From contig CAVWSF010000003.1 in the NCBI GenBank assembly GCA_963757605.1, positions 682,001 through 746,000 of the forward strand: a stretch of 64,000 nt of DNA. The letters run 5' to 3'. This DNA is from JAICJC01 sp963757605. GTDB taxonomy: Bacteria; Actinomycetota; Thermoleophilia; Gaiellales; JAICJC01. Position numbers and translations under genes: made by a program. This document shows, one piece after another, positions 17,892 to 29,335 of this stretch. Within the stretch, counting starts at the first letter, position 1. Every line of letters begins with the position of its first letter. Under the pieces are notes generated by a model that had not been told where the DNA came from, ran no database searches, and worked only from the letters and a program-made list of their open reading frames with translations.

Positions 17892-19190
17892 CTAGAAGCC
17901 CGCCGCGAGCCCGTCCCGCCGCGGCTCGGTGCCGCCGAGCAGGCGCCCGGCGGGCGTCCGCGCGATCACGTGGCCGTTGCCGTAGTTGTCGTCGGTGTCA
18001 AGGACGCTCGCCGGCCGATCGCCGAACGCCCCGATCAGGTGCGCGAGCGGCGACTCGAGCGAGACGGTCCCGTCCTCCTCGAGCCGGTACCGGGGCGCAT
18101 CGAGCGCGGCCTGCGGGCCGAGGCCGTTGTCGAGCATGTTGACGACGACCTGGACGTGGCCCTGCGGCTGGAACTGGCCGCCGGTGACGCCGAAGACCGC
18201 CTCCCAGCGCCCGTCCGGACCCAGAAGCGCGGCCGGGATGATGGTATGGAACGGCCGCTTCCCCGGGGCGAACCGGTTCGGGTGGCCGTCCTCGAGCACG
18301 AACCCTGAGGCGCGGTTCTGAAGCACGAACCCGTAGCCGGGGACGAGCACCCGCGAGCCGAAGCCGTGGTAGACCGACTGGATGAGCGACACGCCCATCC
18401 CCTCGCCGTCGGCGGCGCACACGTATGCCGTGCCGCCGATCGTCGCGTATCCGCGGGCGTAGGCCTCTGCCAGCGCCTCCACCTGGGCCGGCGGGTCGGG
18501 CGATGCGAGCCCTTCGAGCGCCCAGCCGGCGATCGATCCCTGGCCGTTCGGGGGCAGCTCGAGCAGCGTCCGGTCGCGGTAGGCGAACTCGACCGGCTCG
18601 ACCCAGTCGTTCTCGTGCGCCTCGAGGTCGGCCCGCTCGAGCCACGAGACCGACGCGATCGCGTCGGCGACCGGCCCGGTGTAGAACGTGCCGGCGGCGG
18701 CGTGCTCGAGCGCCTCGGCGATCGCCGGAGAGCGGAACGGCGAGGCGGGCTGGAAGGCCGCGGCGGCGTCGCCCTCGAGGTCGGCGAGGCACGCCCGCCA
18801 GTGCCGGCCCGCCTTGGGCTGGATCTCGAAGCCCTCCCGGGCGAGCGCGATCCCCGGCGCGAGCGCAGCGGCCAGGCCGTGGCGCGAGAACCGTTCGGCC
18901 AGGTCGGTCCAGCCGGCCACGCAGCCGGGCACCGTGGCGCTCTGCGGCCCGAACTCCTCGGGGAGCGCGTCGCCGGGCGCGGCGGGCGCGCGCCCGCTCG
19001 CGTTCAGGCCGACCGGCGGCTCGCCGTCGCGCACCACGATCGCGAACAGGTCGCCGCCGGGCGCGCACTGGTAGGGCTCGGCCACGACCAGGACGCCGGC
19101 GGCCGCGAGCGCGGCGTCGCAGGCGTTGCCGCCCGCCTGGAGCGCGCGCAGACCGGCCAGGGCGGCATCGGGGTTGGAGGTTGCGACCAT
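17892..19190 (-). CDS. ggt: Gamma-glutamyltransferase family protein
   Basis: This 432-residue member of the Ntn-hydrolase gamma-glutamyltranspeptidase family should self-cleave before Thr254 (in IGGTAYV), the residue that aligns with E. coli Thr391; the following Thr is Ala here. Family stretches include GGNACDAALAA, SVYHGFGSRVLVPGYGFVLQNR and GVTGGQFQPQGHVQV. No signal peptide is evident. The start is uncertain: homologues continue upstream (readable as HRRSDAVGRRGMVATSNP), but no ATG/GTG start is found in frame before about 19310. ATG 19190 is therefore the minimal start. It overlaps or abuts nothing upstream. Confidence 0.82.
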   Translation of the reverse strand: MVATSNPDAALAGLRALQAGGNACDAALAAAGVLVVAEPYQCAPGGDLFAIVVRDGEPPVGLNASGRAPAAPGDALPEEFGPQSATVPGCVAGWTDLAERFSRHGLAAALAPGIALAREGFEIQPKAGRHWRACLADLEGDAAAAFQPASPFRSPAIAEALEHAAAGTFYTGPVADAIASVSWLERADLEAHENDWVEPVEFAYRDRTLLELPPNGQGSIAGWALEGLASPDPPAQVEALAEAYARGYATIGGTAYVCAADGEGMGVSLIQSVYHGFGSRVLVPGYGFVLQNRASGFVLEDGHPNRFAPGKRPFHTIIPAALLGPDGRWEAVFGVTGGQFQPQGHVQVVVNMLDNGLGPQAALDAPRYRLEEDGTVSLESPLAHLIGAFGDRPASVLDTDDNYGNGHVIARTPAGRLLGGTEPRRDGLAAGF

Positions 19191-19427
19191 CCCGCGCCGG
19201 CCGACGGCGTCGGAGCGGCGGTGCGAGAGCGACCAGAAGGCGGTGTCGATGCCCGGGAGGATGGCAGAACCACGGGCGTGGTACGGGCAGCCGCACCGCG
19301 AGAGGCGCAAATACGTGCCCTCGAACACAGGGCCGCCCCACCGACGCGCCCGTCCCCAGCCGCGAGTCTTGCCCGAACCAGCCGGGCAGTCGCCGGCCCC
19401 AACCGCTTCCCAAGGAGTTCCATCTCC

Positions 19428-21644
19428 ATGAGTTCCATCGATACGTCCAGAGGAATTGCGGCCCGGCTCGGAAGTTGGAGCGCGCGCCACAAGAAGTCCG
19501 TCCTGGCGGGATGGTTCGTGTTCGTCGCGCTGGCCATGATGGTCAGCAGCCTGGTTCCCGCCAACACGCTCACCAAGGCCGACCAGTTCACCGGCGAGTC
19601 CGGCAGGGCCGAGAAGACGCTCGAGTCGAGCTTCCCCAAGCCCGCCACCGAGCTGGTGCTGGTGCACAGCGGGGCCCTCACCGCCGATGACCCCGCGTTC
19701 AAACGCGGCGTCAAGCAGCTCACGGCCAGCTTCGCCGGCCTTCCGCAGGTCGAGAATCTGCGGGCTCCCGGCTACCGGTCGAGCACCGGGCTGGTGTCGG
19801 AGGATCGGCACACCGCCATGATCCAGTTCGAGATCCGGGGCGACGCCGACACGGCGTCAGACCGGATCGCTCCCGTCGTGTCCGCGCTCAAGAGCGGCCA
19901 GGAGGCCAATCCCAGCCTCCGCATCGAGGAGTTCGGCGACGCGACGTCGGGCGCCGCGCTCGACAAGAAGATCCAGAGCGACCTGCACAAGGCCGAGACG
20001 ATGTCGCTGCCCGTGACGTTGCTGATCCTGGTGCTGGCGTTCGGGGCGATCGTGGCGGCCGGCGTGCCGGTGCTGCTTGCGGTCTCGGCCGTCCTTGCCA
20101 CCATCGGGCTGGTCTCGATCCCGAGCCAGATCTTCCCGATCGACGAGAACGCCTCCATCGTCATCACCCTGATCGGGATGGCGGTCGGCGTCGACTACTC
20201 GCTCTTCTATCTCAAGCGCGAGCGCGAGGAGCGGGCGGCCGGTCATGACGAGCAGACGGCCCTCGGCATCGCCTCGGCGACGTCGGGACGCGCGATCCTG
20301 ATCTCGGGCTTCACGGTCATCGTTGCCATGGCCGGCCAGTTCCTGACCGGCGACAAGGCATCGACGTCGTTCGCGGTCGGGACGATCATGGTCGTGACGG
20401 TCGCGATGCTCGGGTCCCTGACGGCGCTGCCGGCAGCCCTGGCGCTGCTCGGCCGTCACGTCGACAAGGGTCGCATGCGGGTGCCGTTCCGGAAGAAGGC
20501 GCCCCGGCGCCAGGAGTCCCGCATCTGGAACGCGCTCCTGACACGGGTGCTCCGGCGGCCGGCCGCGGCAGCGGCGATCTCGCTGGCTGTGCTGCTGGCG
20601 ATCGCCTCGCCGGCGCTCCACTTCAAGGTGCACAACACCGGCGTCAACGATCTGCCGCCGGGCCTCCCCGGGATCACGACGCTGAAGCATCTCGAGAAGG
20701 CGTTCCCGAGCTCCGACGCTCCGGCGACCGTCGTGATCAAGGCCGACGACACGCGCAGCCCCGCCGTCCAGGCCGCCGTGGCCGACCTGCGCGACCAGGC
20801 GCTCGCCACGGGCACCGTGCACGAGCCGATCGACGTCACCACCGACAAGACGCACACGGTGGCGGTGCTCTCCATGCCGCTCGCAGGCAACGGATCCAAC
20901 GAGGCGTCGAAGCAGGCGCTCACCACGCTTCGCGACCGGCTCATCCCGGCGACGCTCGGGACTGTTGGGAACGTCAGCGTCAACGTCAGCGGCCAGACCG
21001 CCATCGACCGCGACCAGAGCACGATGCTCGCCCGCAACACCCCGCTCGTGTTCGGGTTCGTGCTCACCCTGGCGTTCATCCTGCTCATGGTCACGTTCCG
21101 CTCGATCGTGATCCCGATCAAGGCGATCATCCTGAACCTGCTGTCCGTCGCGGCCGCCTACGGCGTGCTCGTGGCGGTGTTCCAGGACGGGCACGGCGCG
21201 TCGCTCCTGGGCTTCACGCCGATGGGCGGCGTGGCACCCTGGCTCCCGCTCTTCCTGTTCGTGATCCTGTTCGGCCTCTCGATGGACTACCACGTGTTCA
21301 TCCTGAGCCGGGTGAAGGAGCTCGTCGACGGCGGCATGACGACCGAGGACGCCGTCGCCGAGGGCATCAAGAGCACCGCCGGCACGGTGACCAGCGCCGC
21401 GCTGGTGATGGTGGGCGTGTTCTCGATCTTCGTGACGCTCAGCCTGGTCGACCTGAAGGAGTTCGGCGTCGGCCTCGCCGCCGCCGTCCTGATCGACGCC
21501 ACGATCATCCGCGGCGTCCTGCTTCCCGCCAGCATGAAGCTGCTCGGGAACTGGAACTGGTACCTGCCCAGGCCGCTTCAGTGGCTGCCGCGGTTCCAGA
21601 TCGAGCCGGTCTCCGAGATGGCGGTGGAAGCCTCGGGCGACTGA
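19428..21644 (+). CDS. MMPL family RND transporter
   Basis: The 738-residue transporter has the duplicated MMPL/RND plan: one N-terminal helix, a large extracytoplasmic loop, five helices, a second loop (about 375-530) and five more helices. Family segments GMAVGVDYSLFYLKRERE (first half) and LFGLSMDYHVFILSRVKE (second half) carry the intramembrane Asp/Tyr proton-relay residues. It probably exports lipids or hydrophobic compounds by proton motive force. AAGGAG at 19412-19417 precedes ATG 19428. A strong GC hairpin follows at 21670-21696. Confidence 0.92.
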   Translation: MSSIDTSRGIAARLGSWSARHKKSVLAGWFVFVALAMMVSSLVPANTLTKADQFTGESGRAEKTLESSFPKPATELVLVHSGALTADDPAFKRGVKQLTASFAGLPQVENLRAPGYRSSTGLVSEDRHTAMIQFEIRGDADTASDRIAPVVSALKSGQEANPSLRIEEFGDATSGAALDKKIQSDLHKAETMSLPVTLLILVLAFGAIVAAGVPVLLAVSAVLATIGLVSIPSQIFPIDENASIVITLIGMAVGVDYSLFYLKREREERAAGHDEQTALGIASATSGRAILISGFTVIVAMAGQFLTGDKASTSFAVGTIMVVTVAMLGSLTALPAALALLGRHVDKGRMRVPFRKKAPRRQESRIWNALLTRVLRRPAAAAAISLAVLLAIASPALHFKVHNTGVNDLPPGLPGITTLKHLEKAFPSSDAPATVVIKADDTRSPAVQAAVADLRDQALATGTVHEPIDVTTDKTHTVAVLSMPLAGNGSNEASKQALTTLRDRLIPATLGTVGNVSVNVSGQTAIDRDQSTMLARNTPLVFGFVLTLAFILLMVTFRSIVIPIKAIILNLLSVAAAYGVLVAVFQDGHGASLLGFTPMGGVAPWLPLFLFVILFGLSMDYHVFILSRVKELVDGGMTTEDAVAEGIKSTAGTVTSAALVMVGVFSIFVTLSLVDLKEFGVGLAAAVLIDATIIRGVLLPASMKLLGNWNWYLPRPLQWLPRFQIEPVSEMAVEASGD

Positions 21645-21669
21645 TCACCCACACCCTCGCGCACGACCC

Positions 21670-21696
21670 GAGCGGCCCGCCCACGGCGGGCCGCTC
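21670..21696 (+). terminator. GC-rich hairpin after the MMPL gene
   Basis: GAGCGGCCCGCC and GGCGGGCCGCTC form a perfect 12-bp stem with a 3-nt CAC loop, 25 bp after the MMPL stop. No T tract follows, as is common for terminators in high-GC actinobacteria. Confidence 0.6.
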
Positions 21697-21731
21697 GCGC
21701 GGTCGGGCAACGCGGTACCGTTAGCCGAACC

Positions 21732-24527
21732 GTGTCAGGGCAAGCCGATTCGACCGAGCCGGGCGGGTCCGGCGGGGGTGACGAGCTTCGGCCGGTGACC
21801 GCCCTCTTCGCCGACATCGTCGGCTCCACCGGCCTGGGCGAGCGCATGAGCCCCGACGAGGTGAAGGCGCTCGTCGGCGAGTGCGTCACCCGGATGAGCC
21901 GCGTCATCGAGGAGTTCGGCGGCACCGTGCAGGCGTACATGGGCGACGGGGTGTGCGCCTACTTCGGCGTCCCGACCGCCCACGAGGACGACGCCGACCG
22001 GGCCGCCGAGGCGGGCCTGGCGCTGCTCGAGATGGTGGGCGCCTACGGCGGCGACGTCCGCCAGGCCTGGGACATCGAGGAGTTCAACGTCCGCATCGGC
22101 ATCAACGGCGGCCTCGCGGCGGTGGGCGTCGTCGGCGCCGCCCAGCCGCAAGCGGTCGCGCTGGGCGACACGACCAACGTCGCGGCCCGGCTCCAGTCCG
22201 CCGCCGCGCCCGGCACCATCGTGACCGGCGAGACGACCGCCCAGCGCCTGATGGCGCGCTTCGTCCTCGAGCCGATCGGCGAGCTCGCCCTGAAGGGCCG
22301 GGCGGCCCCCGTCTCGGCCTGGCGCGTCCTGCGCCGAAAGACAACCGGGCGCGACCACACCCAGTCGCCCCTCGTCGGCCGCGACAGCGAGGCCGCTCGC
22401 CTGCGCCGGGCCGCCGACGACCTGCTCGCCGGGCGCGGGCAGTCGCTGCTCCTGATCGGCGACGCCGGGATCGGCAAGTCGCGCCTGCTCGGCGAGCTGC
22501 GCGAGAACCTCGGCCCGGGCGTCACCTGGCTCGAGGGCGACTGCCGCTCCTACGGCGCGGTCGGGCTCTACCAGCCGTTCGTCGAGATGATCCGGGCCTG
22601 GCTCGGGATCGACCACACCGAGCGCGAGATCGTGGTGCGGACGCGGCTTCGGGCCCGCCTGCCGGCGCTCTACGACGGCGACGCCGAGGACGCCCTCATG
22701 TACATCGGCCACCTGCTGGGAGTGCAGCCCGAGCCGGGGCACCGCGACGTCCTGCGCGAAGGCGATGCCGAGGACCTGGCCGCCGGCACCAGGGCGGCGT
22801 TCTGCGACTGGACGCGGCGGCTTGCGAAGCAGGCCCCGGTGGTCGTCGCCATCGAGGGCCTCCACGAGGCCGACGTCGCGACGTGCGAGATGCTCGAGGA
22901 CCTGCTGGCGCTGACCGACCGGGCGCCGGTGATGGTCGTGATGAGCTCCCGGCCCGATCGCGACACCCCCGCGTGGAAGTTCCGGGCGAACGCGATGACG
23001 AACTTCGGCCACCGCTTCGAGGAGCTGGCGCTCGACCCGATCTCCCCCGAGGCCGCCGGGCAGCTGCTCGACATCACGGCGTCCGACCTGCTCGACCCGG
23101 CGACGCGCGAGGAGCTCGTGACCCGCGCGGAGGGCAATCCGCTCTACCTCGAGGAGATGGCCCACGCGCTCGGCGCCGAGGCGATCCGGCCGCGGGCGTG
23201 GACGGTCACGGTCGGCTCCGCGCCGGGGATGCCCGCGTCGCTCGACGCGCTCCTCATCGCCCGCATGGACCGGCTCGACGCCGACGCGCGGTCGCTGGGC
23301 CAGACCGCGGCGGTGATCGGCCGCGAGTTCCCGTCGCGCGTGCTCGAGCAGGTCGCCGGCACCGAGCGGTACGAGGCCGGCATGCCGGGCCTCCTGCGCG
23401 CGGGCATCGTCCGCGAGGTGCGCCGCTATCCGGAGCTCGAGTACAGCTTCCGCCACGGCCTGCTCCAGGAGGCCGCCCGCAGCACGCTCACCCAGGCCCG
23501 GCGGGCGGCCCTCTGCGCGCGGGTCGCCGAGGTGTTCGAGGACCTCTTCGCCGACTCGCTCGACGAGCGCATGGAGATGCTCGCCCACTACCACGCCCAG
23601 AGCGGGAACCTCTCCAAGGCGCTCGAGTACCTTGACCGCTCTGCGGAGCGGGCCGAGAGCTGGGGCCAGCGCGACGAGGCGGTTCGCATCTGGCAGCGGG
23701 CGCTGCGGGTCGCCGAGCGGATGGACGACCCGCCCGCGGTGGCCCGGCTGCGCGAGCGGATCGGCGACCGCAGGACGGCGGCCACCCCCGGCCCCGCGCC
23801 GCCCGAACCCCGGCAGACCGACGAGCGACCCGCGCCGGACCGGGCCCGGATCGGCCCCTACACCCTGGACGGCGTCGCGCCCGCGCCGGGCGCCGTCGTC
23901 CGCGCGCTCACCGCCGACGGCGAGCCCGTCGCGCTGCGCCTGGTCGGCAGCACCGACGGCTCCGGCGCTGCGGAGTGGGCCGCGCTGCGCGCCGCCGCCG
24001 CCCGCGCCGCCCGCATCGAGGATCGCAACCTCGTCCCCGGCCTCCACGCCGACGAGGCCGACGGGTTCCGCTACCTCGTGCTCGCCTGGTGCGAGGGCGG
24101 CTCGCTGGCCGACCGCGTGGCGGCCGGTCGTGCGCCCTCGGCCGACGAGGCGGTCCGCATCGCCGTCCGCGCGGCGCGCGGGGTGGACGCCCTGCACAGG
24201 GAGGGGGTCGTCCACGGCGGCGTCCGGACCGGGTCGATCCTCTTCGACGCGGACGGCCGCTCGCTGCTCGTCCCGGTGGCGACGAGCGGGGCGCGGAGCA
24301 CGGCGCCCGAGGTGCAGGAGGCCGGCGCCGACCCGACGCAGGCGAGCGACATCCACGACCTCGCCGCGCTCGCGCAGTCGCTCCTGGCGAGGACGGGCAC
24401 CCCGTCCGACGACCTCGAGTGGGCGATCACCACGGGGCTCGCGGCGGATCCCGCCCAGCGGCCGCAGACCGCAGCGATGCTCGGCCAGATGCTGCGCATG
24501 GCCGCGCGGGCGACCACCACCAGCTGA
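21732..24527 (+). CDS. Class III cyclase - AAA ATPase - pseudokinase fusion
   Basis: The 931-residue signalling protein has three parts. Residues 20-195 form a class III nucleotide cyclase domain with metal aspartates D28 and D72, D146 and N149/R153, but Ala68 where the substrate-specifying Lys normally stands. Residues 213-690 form an AAA/STAND-like ATPase with Walker A GDAGIGKS (243-250) and an effector region. Residues from about 705 resemble a protein kinase whose catalytic loop reads VVHGGVRTGSILF, so HRD is lost and no DFG is visible: a pseudokinase. TACCGT lies 10 nt before GTG 21732. It converges on a genuine Ser/Thr kinase gene 11 bp away. Confidence 0.85.
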   Translation: MSGQADSTEPGGSGGGDELRPVTALFADIVGSTGLGERMSPDEVKALVGECVTRMSRVIEEFGGTVQAYMGDGVCAYFGVPTAHEDDADRAAEAGLALLEMVGAYGGDVRQAWDIEEFNVRIGINGGLAAVGVVGAAQPQAVALGDTTNVAARLQSAAAPGTIVTGETTAQRLMARFVLEPIGELALKGRAAPVSAWRVLRRKTTGRDHTQSPLVGRDSEAARLRRAADDLLAGRGQSLLLIGDAGIGKSRLLGELRENLGPGVTWLEGDCRSYGAVGLYQPFVEMIRAWLGIDHTEREIVVRTRLRARLPALYDGDAEDALMYIGHLLGVQPEPGHRDVLREGDAEDLAAGTRAAFCDWTRRLAKQAPVVVAIEGLHEADVATCEMLEDLLALTDRAPVMVVMSSRPDRDTPAWKFRANAMTNFGHRFEELALDPISPEAAGQLLDITASDLLDPATREELVTRAEGNPLYLEEMAHALGAEAIRPRAWTVTVGSAPGMPASLDALLIARMDRLDADARSLGQTAAVIGREFPSRVLEQVAGTERYEAGMPGLLRAGIVREVRRYPELEYSFRHGLLQEAARSTLTQARRAALCARVAEVFEDLFADSLDERMEMLAHYHAQSGNLSKALEYLDRSAERAESWGQRDEAVRIWQRALRVAERMDDPPAVARLRERIGDRRTAATPGPAPPEPRQTDERPAPDRARIGPYTLDGVAPAPGAVVRALTADGEPVALRLVGSTDGSGAAEWAALRAAAARAARIEDRNLVPGLHADEADGFRYLVLAWCEGGSLADRVAAGRAPSADEAVRIAVRAARGVDALHREGVVHGGVRTGSILFDADGRSLLVPVATSGARSTAPEVQEAGADPTQASDIHDLAALAQSLLARTGTPSDDLEWAITTGLAADPAQRPQTAAMLGQMLRMAARATTTS

Positions 24528-24537
24528 CCGCGACGAT

Positions 24538-26298
<1,761 letters not shown>

Positions 26299-26310
26299 CG
26301 CTGCCTCCTT

Positions 26311-26741
26311 CCGGCGCGTTCGGGATCGGGCTGTCCTGCGGCTCCGGCCATCGCGGTGGCGCGAAGCGGAGCGGCACCTCGACGCCTCGCAGCCGAAACC
26401 GGGCACGAGGATACGCCCCGTCGCGTGCGGGTGTCAACGATCGTGGCGGCCTCCGCGGGAGAAGTCGGGCATGGTTGCTAGACGCGTGAAGGGTCGGCGT
26501 GCTTCCCTCATGCGATCGATCCGCGTGGGGTGCTGGCCGTACCCCGATCCTCGGGACTGGCTCCTGAAGGACACCGGACAGCCGTATCGCGCGGGCTTCG
26601 CGGACGATCGAGACTCCGCCAATGACCCCGTCGCCCGCACCGAGCACGAGCCGGACGCCCGCGAAGACATGGCGCCCGCCGACGCCGCCCAGGCAGTCTC
26701 ACCTGGTGCCGGACCCGCCGTACGCGAACTGCGGCCGCTGA
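26311..26741. other. Intergenic region with no recognised gene
   Basis: About 430 bp lie between the kinase start and the acetyltransferase stop. Open frames exist on both strands but show no recognisable domain, no good start signal and no conserved-looking composition. The kinase promoter should lie within the right-adjacent part. I see no RNA gene or strong hairpin. Confidence 0.5.
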
Positions 26742-27425
26742 CTACTCGTCAGCCTGCGCGCGGCGCCGCCAGTCGGCGGACGTCAGCTCGTACTCGACCT
26801 CGCCTTCGTCGGCGCCGGCGAGCGGCTCTTCGACGTCCGGGAAGTACGTCCGGACGTACGACATGCCGACCGAGGCCATCACGCCGCGGGATGCCGCGTT
26901 CACGGCCATCGTCTGGGCGATCACGCGCCGCACGCCCACCGTGAGAAACGCATGCCGAAGCAGAGCGTGCGAGGCCTCCGCCGCGAGGCCGCGGCGCCAG
27001 TACCGGCGCATGATCCGGTAGCCCAGATCGGCGACCTCGGGATCGTCGGGCTGGTCGGGCCCGTGGGCGGGAGGGAGCATCATCAAGCCGAGGACCTGTC
27101 CAGCGTCCTCGGTCGCGGGCCGCGTCGAGCCGCGCGCGCCGCCGTCCGTCCCGAACGCCATCCAGTGGCCGAGACCCGGGACCTTGCGGTTGTGAGCCAT
27201 CCGGCGTGCGTGGCTCTCGACCACCTCGGCCCGTGTGTGGGCGCGCCCGGAGAGGTAGCGCAGCACCTCCGGGTCGGAGTCGAGCTCGACCTCGAGGTCG
27301 AGGTGCCGGTCGGCGAGCGGGACGAGCAGCAGCCGGGGGGTGTGCAGGATCGGTTGGGACATCGCGCCGTGCATACCCGGCGCCCCCATCATGTCGAACG
27401 GTGTGAGGGGCGTGGAATCACTCAT
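26742..27425 (-). CDS. GNAT family N-acetyltransferase (RimJ/RimL-like)
   Basis: The 227-residue protein has RimJ/RimL-type features: TPRLLLVPL near residue 30, then DLGYRIMRRYWRRGLAAEA (acetyl-CoA binding Q/RxxGxG-like segment) and a C-terminal region with VNAASRGVMASVGM. It should acetylate an amino group on a small molecule or protein N-terminus. The first 20 residues before MSQPILHTPRLLL are not family-like, so the true start may be the internal ATG near 27362. The gene abuts the small gene upstream, forming a mini-operon. Confidence 0.8.
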   Translation of the reverse strand: MSDSTPLTPFDMMGAPGMHGAMSQPILHTPRLLLVPLADRHLDLEVELDSDPEVLRYLSGRAHTRAEVVESHARRMAHNRKVPGLGHWMAFGTDGGARGSTRPATEDAGQVLGLMMLPPAHGPDQPDDPEVADLGYRIMRRYWRRGLAAEASHALLRHAFLTVGVRRVIAQTMAVNAASRGVMASVGMSYVRTYFPDVEEPLAGADEGEVEYELTSADWRRRAQADE

Positions 27426-27650
27426 CTAGGCGATCCGCAGCGCGGTGTCGTGGGAGCAGCCGCTCTCGACGAGCGTCAGCGCCAGCCGCCAGTCAAGCCC
27501 CTCCGCGATGATGCGCTGCACCTGCTCCGGCGTGAAGCCCGCGTCGAGCAGGTTGTCGATCCGCCAGCGTGGGATCGTGGTGATGCTCTCGTAGGACTCC
27601 GGCGCAGGGTTCTCGTCGTCCGAGTCCGGCGGGTGCGGGGAGGGAGGCAC
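27426..27650 (-). CDS. Small hypothetical protein
   Basis: This 74-residue protein has a Pro/Asp-rich N-terminus followed by a compact helical part (WRIDNLLDAGFTPEQVQRII...). That part resembles short helix-hairpin or ubiquitin-associated-like three-helix segments, but no family is recognised. The GTG start at 27650 follows AGGAG, which overlaps the stop of the HNH gene upstream; its own stop abuts the acetyltransferase ATG. The three genes look co-transcribed. Confidence 0.6.
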   Translation of the reverse strand: MPPSPHPPDSDDENPAPESYESITTIPRWRIDNLLDAGFTPEQVQRIIAEGLDWRLALTLVESGCSHDTALRIA

Positions 27651-27656
27651 GGGCTC

Positions 27657-27932
27657 CTACCGACCGGCGGCTTCCGCCTCGTGGTGGTGCGCCGTGCAGA
27701 GCATGATCACGAACCGCGAGTCGAATGCGCGGGCCCGTTCGCCTCGCGCCCAGAGGTCCCGCAGCGAGATCGTGTGGTGGCCTTCGAGACCGCAGACCTC
27801 CGGGCAGCGCACGCCGCTCTTGAGCAGCGCGCGGCACTGGTCGCCGTCGCGGATCCGCGCCTCGCGCAGCGTCATCCGCCACCGGGGATCGTCGTAGACG
27901 GTTCGCCAAGGGTCGCATGTCGAATATTGCAT
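27657..27932 (-). CDS. Small HNH endonuclease-like protein
   Basis: The 91-residue protein resembles an HNH nuclease domain. It has RDGDQCRALL, a zinc-type Cys pair (CPEVCG), GHHTISLRDLW with the tandem histidines, and a terminal VIMLCTAHHHEAE. It has nothing beyond the domain, like phage or mobile-element HNH proteins. A nicking or cutting activity is family knowledge, not shown here. The upstream region (27933-28137) has lower G+C than the window average and no gene. Confidence 0.65.
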   Translation of the reverse strand: MQYSTCDPWRTVYDDPRWRMTLREARIRDGDQCRALLKSGVRCPEVCGLEGHHTISLRDLWARGERARAFDSRFVIMLCTAHHHEAEAAGR

Positions 27933-28137
27933 GCACGTTATGCTGGCGACCGCTCATTGGCGATTGCTTCGATCTCAATGCAGCGCAAATCGAGGTCGGA
28001 TCTCGCTTGAGCTCCGACGTTCAGGCGTCTGAGGCGGAAGAACTTCAACGCGGTTCCCGAACGGGTATCGAACGATTCCGAGTTGCGACCCGACAAGGCT
28101 CGGACGCGCGTCGGCCGCCCAGGCGTACTCTCGGCGA

Positions 28138-28848
28138 GTGGCCAAGAGTCGTGTCTGGACTTGTGTGCTCGTCTGCCCGGTGGCGTGCGGATGCTTCGGT
28201 GGCTCCGCGGCGTCAGTGACTCATGCCACCGCTCCACCCCGGCATGTGGTCGCTGACCAGTTCCGTCTCCAGCCAGTTCCGAGGCGGGCCACGATGGTTT
28301 GTGCTGAGCAGGCACGCCGCACGGCGTTCTCGGTGCTGTGCCCGACTCTACTCCCCCGAGCGTCCACGGGAACCCGGCCAAGCGACCGACCGGCGAGACT
28401 TCGTGCGAGCAGCTACCCGCGTGTATCGAGGTACGCCTACGGCGTTGTTTTCACGTACAACGCTCCATGGGAGCAACCCAACAAGCAGCGCTTGAACAGC
28501 CCGCGCCGCTTCTTGCACTTCGAGGTCTTGGGACTGATCACGAAGCGGATACCCCCGGGCGCCTTCATCCGCCTCGTAGTTGATCCCCGTGTCCGCGCGT
28601 CTGGTGGAGCCTTCTTCCTCCACCGACTCCGGACGATGACCCTGGGCGGCCACCGAGGAGTGCTCTATGCGGGGCTTCCCTACACCCAAGGCGGGAACGA
28701 ACTCGGCGGTCACCTCACCTTCATATGGCACGACGAGACCGTCACCCGGGTCGCAAGCCTTCACGCCTGGACGCCGCGTCGCCAAACTCTGGCGGTGCTG
28801 CGTGCCCTCATCGAGTCGCTCAAGCCCGAGCCAGTCAGCTCGCCGTGA
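28138..28848 (+). CDS. Putative secreted/lipoprotein of unknown function
   Basis: The 236-residue protein has a short N-terminal hydrophobic stretch with Cys (VLVCPVACGCFGG) that could be a lipoprotein signal. The rest shows no domain I recognise; the C-terminal half is mixed alpha/beta-like (GVLYAGLPYTQGGNELGGHL). Base composition is clearly less GC-rich than neighbours and codon use is looser, suggesting acquisition or weak selection. GTG 28138 lies 6 nt after TACTCT (28126-28131), which supports a real, leaderless gene. Confidence 0.55.
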   Translation: MAKSRVWTCVLVCPVACGCFGGSAASVTHATAPPRHVVADQFRLQPVPRRATMVCAEQARRTAFSVLCPTLLPRASTGTRPSDRPARLRASSYPRVSRYAYGVVFTYNAPWEQPNKQRLNSPRRFLHFEVLGLITKRIPPGAFIRLVVDPRVRASGGAFFLHRLRTMTLGGHRGVLYAGLPYTQGGNELGGHLTFIWHDETVTRVASLHAWTPRRQTLAVLRALIESLKPEPVSSP

Positions 28849-28921
28849 CCGTGCCCACGACGTGGTGCTGAGAACCTCCTCAGAGGCTGACTTTCAGATG
28901 AGACCTCAAGCCGGTTGCCAA

Positions 28922-29269
28922 CTACTCACGCGCAAGTAGCTCAAGCCTGTTCCCGAACGGATCGCGCGTGTAGAACCGCCGAACCCCGGGCCGGCGCTCG
29001 TCCCACTCGACCGCGCACCCCGCGGCCGCCAACCGCTCCGCAAGCACCTCGATGTCGTCCACCTGAAGCGCCGGGTGCGCGCGACGCGGCGCGCTGAAGC
29101 CCGCCTCGCCCGAGACGTGGATCCCCTCGGCGAACCAGACGCCGCCCTGAGTGCGCATCGGCTCGGGCTTCTCGACCTCGGCGAGGCCGAGCAGACCGCC
29201 GTAGAACGCGCGCGCATCGTCCTCGCCGCCCGGCGGCATCATGACCTGAACGTGGTCGAGCGCCCGCAC
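28922..29269 (-). CDS. VOC/glyoxalase superfamily protein
   Basis: This 115-residue protein has a single vicinal-oxygen-chelate fold: LDHVQVMMPPGGEDDARAFY at the start and FYTRDPFGNRLELL at the end, the latter supplying the typical Glu metal ligand. Such proteins are metal-dependent lyases, dioxygenases or antibiotic-binding proteins; the substrate is unknown. GTG 29269 lies 8 nt after a TACGAT -10, suggesting a leaderless mRNA. It is transcribed divergently from the membrane protein gene at 29336. Confidence 0.82.
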   Translation of the reverse strand: MRALDHVQVMMPPGGEDDARAFYGGLLGLAEVEKPEPMRTQGGVWFAEGIHVSGEAGFSAPRRAHPALQVDDIEVLAERLAAAGCAVEWDERRPGVRRFYTRDPFGNRLELLARE

Positions 29270-29335
29270 CGGCGCCGATCGTAGTTGGAGAACCCCATTG
29301 CCCTCCGAGGTTGACTCGTTCTACACTTGCAGCGG

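Noticed and set aside
26471..26944. Plus-strand frame of 157 codons overlapping the acetyltransferase gene
   Set aside because: Low-complexity Arg/Pro/Ala tail arises from the antisense of the acetyltransferase; no domain or start signal.
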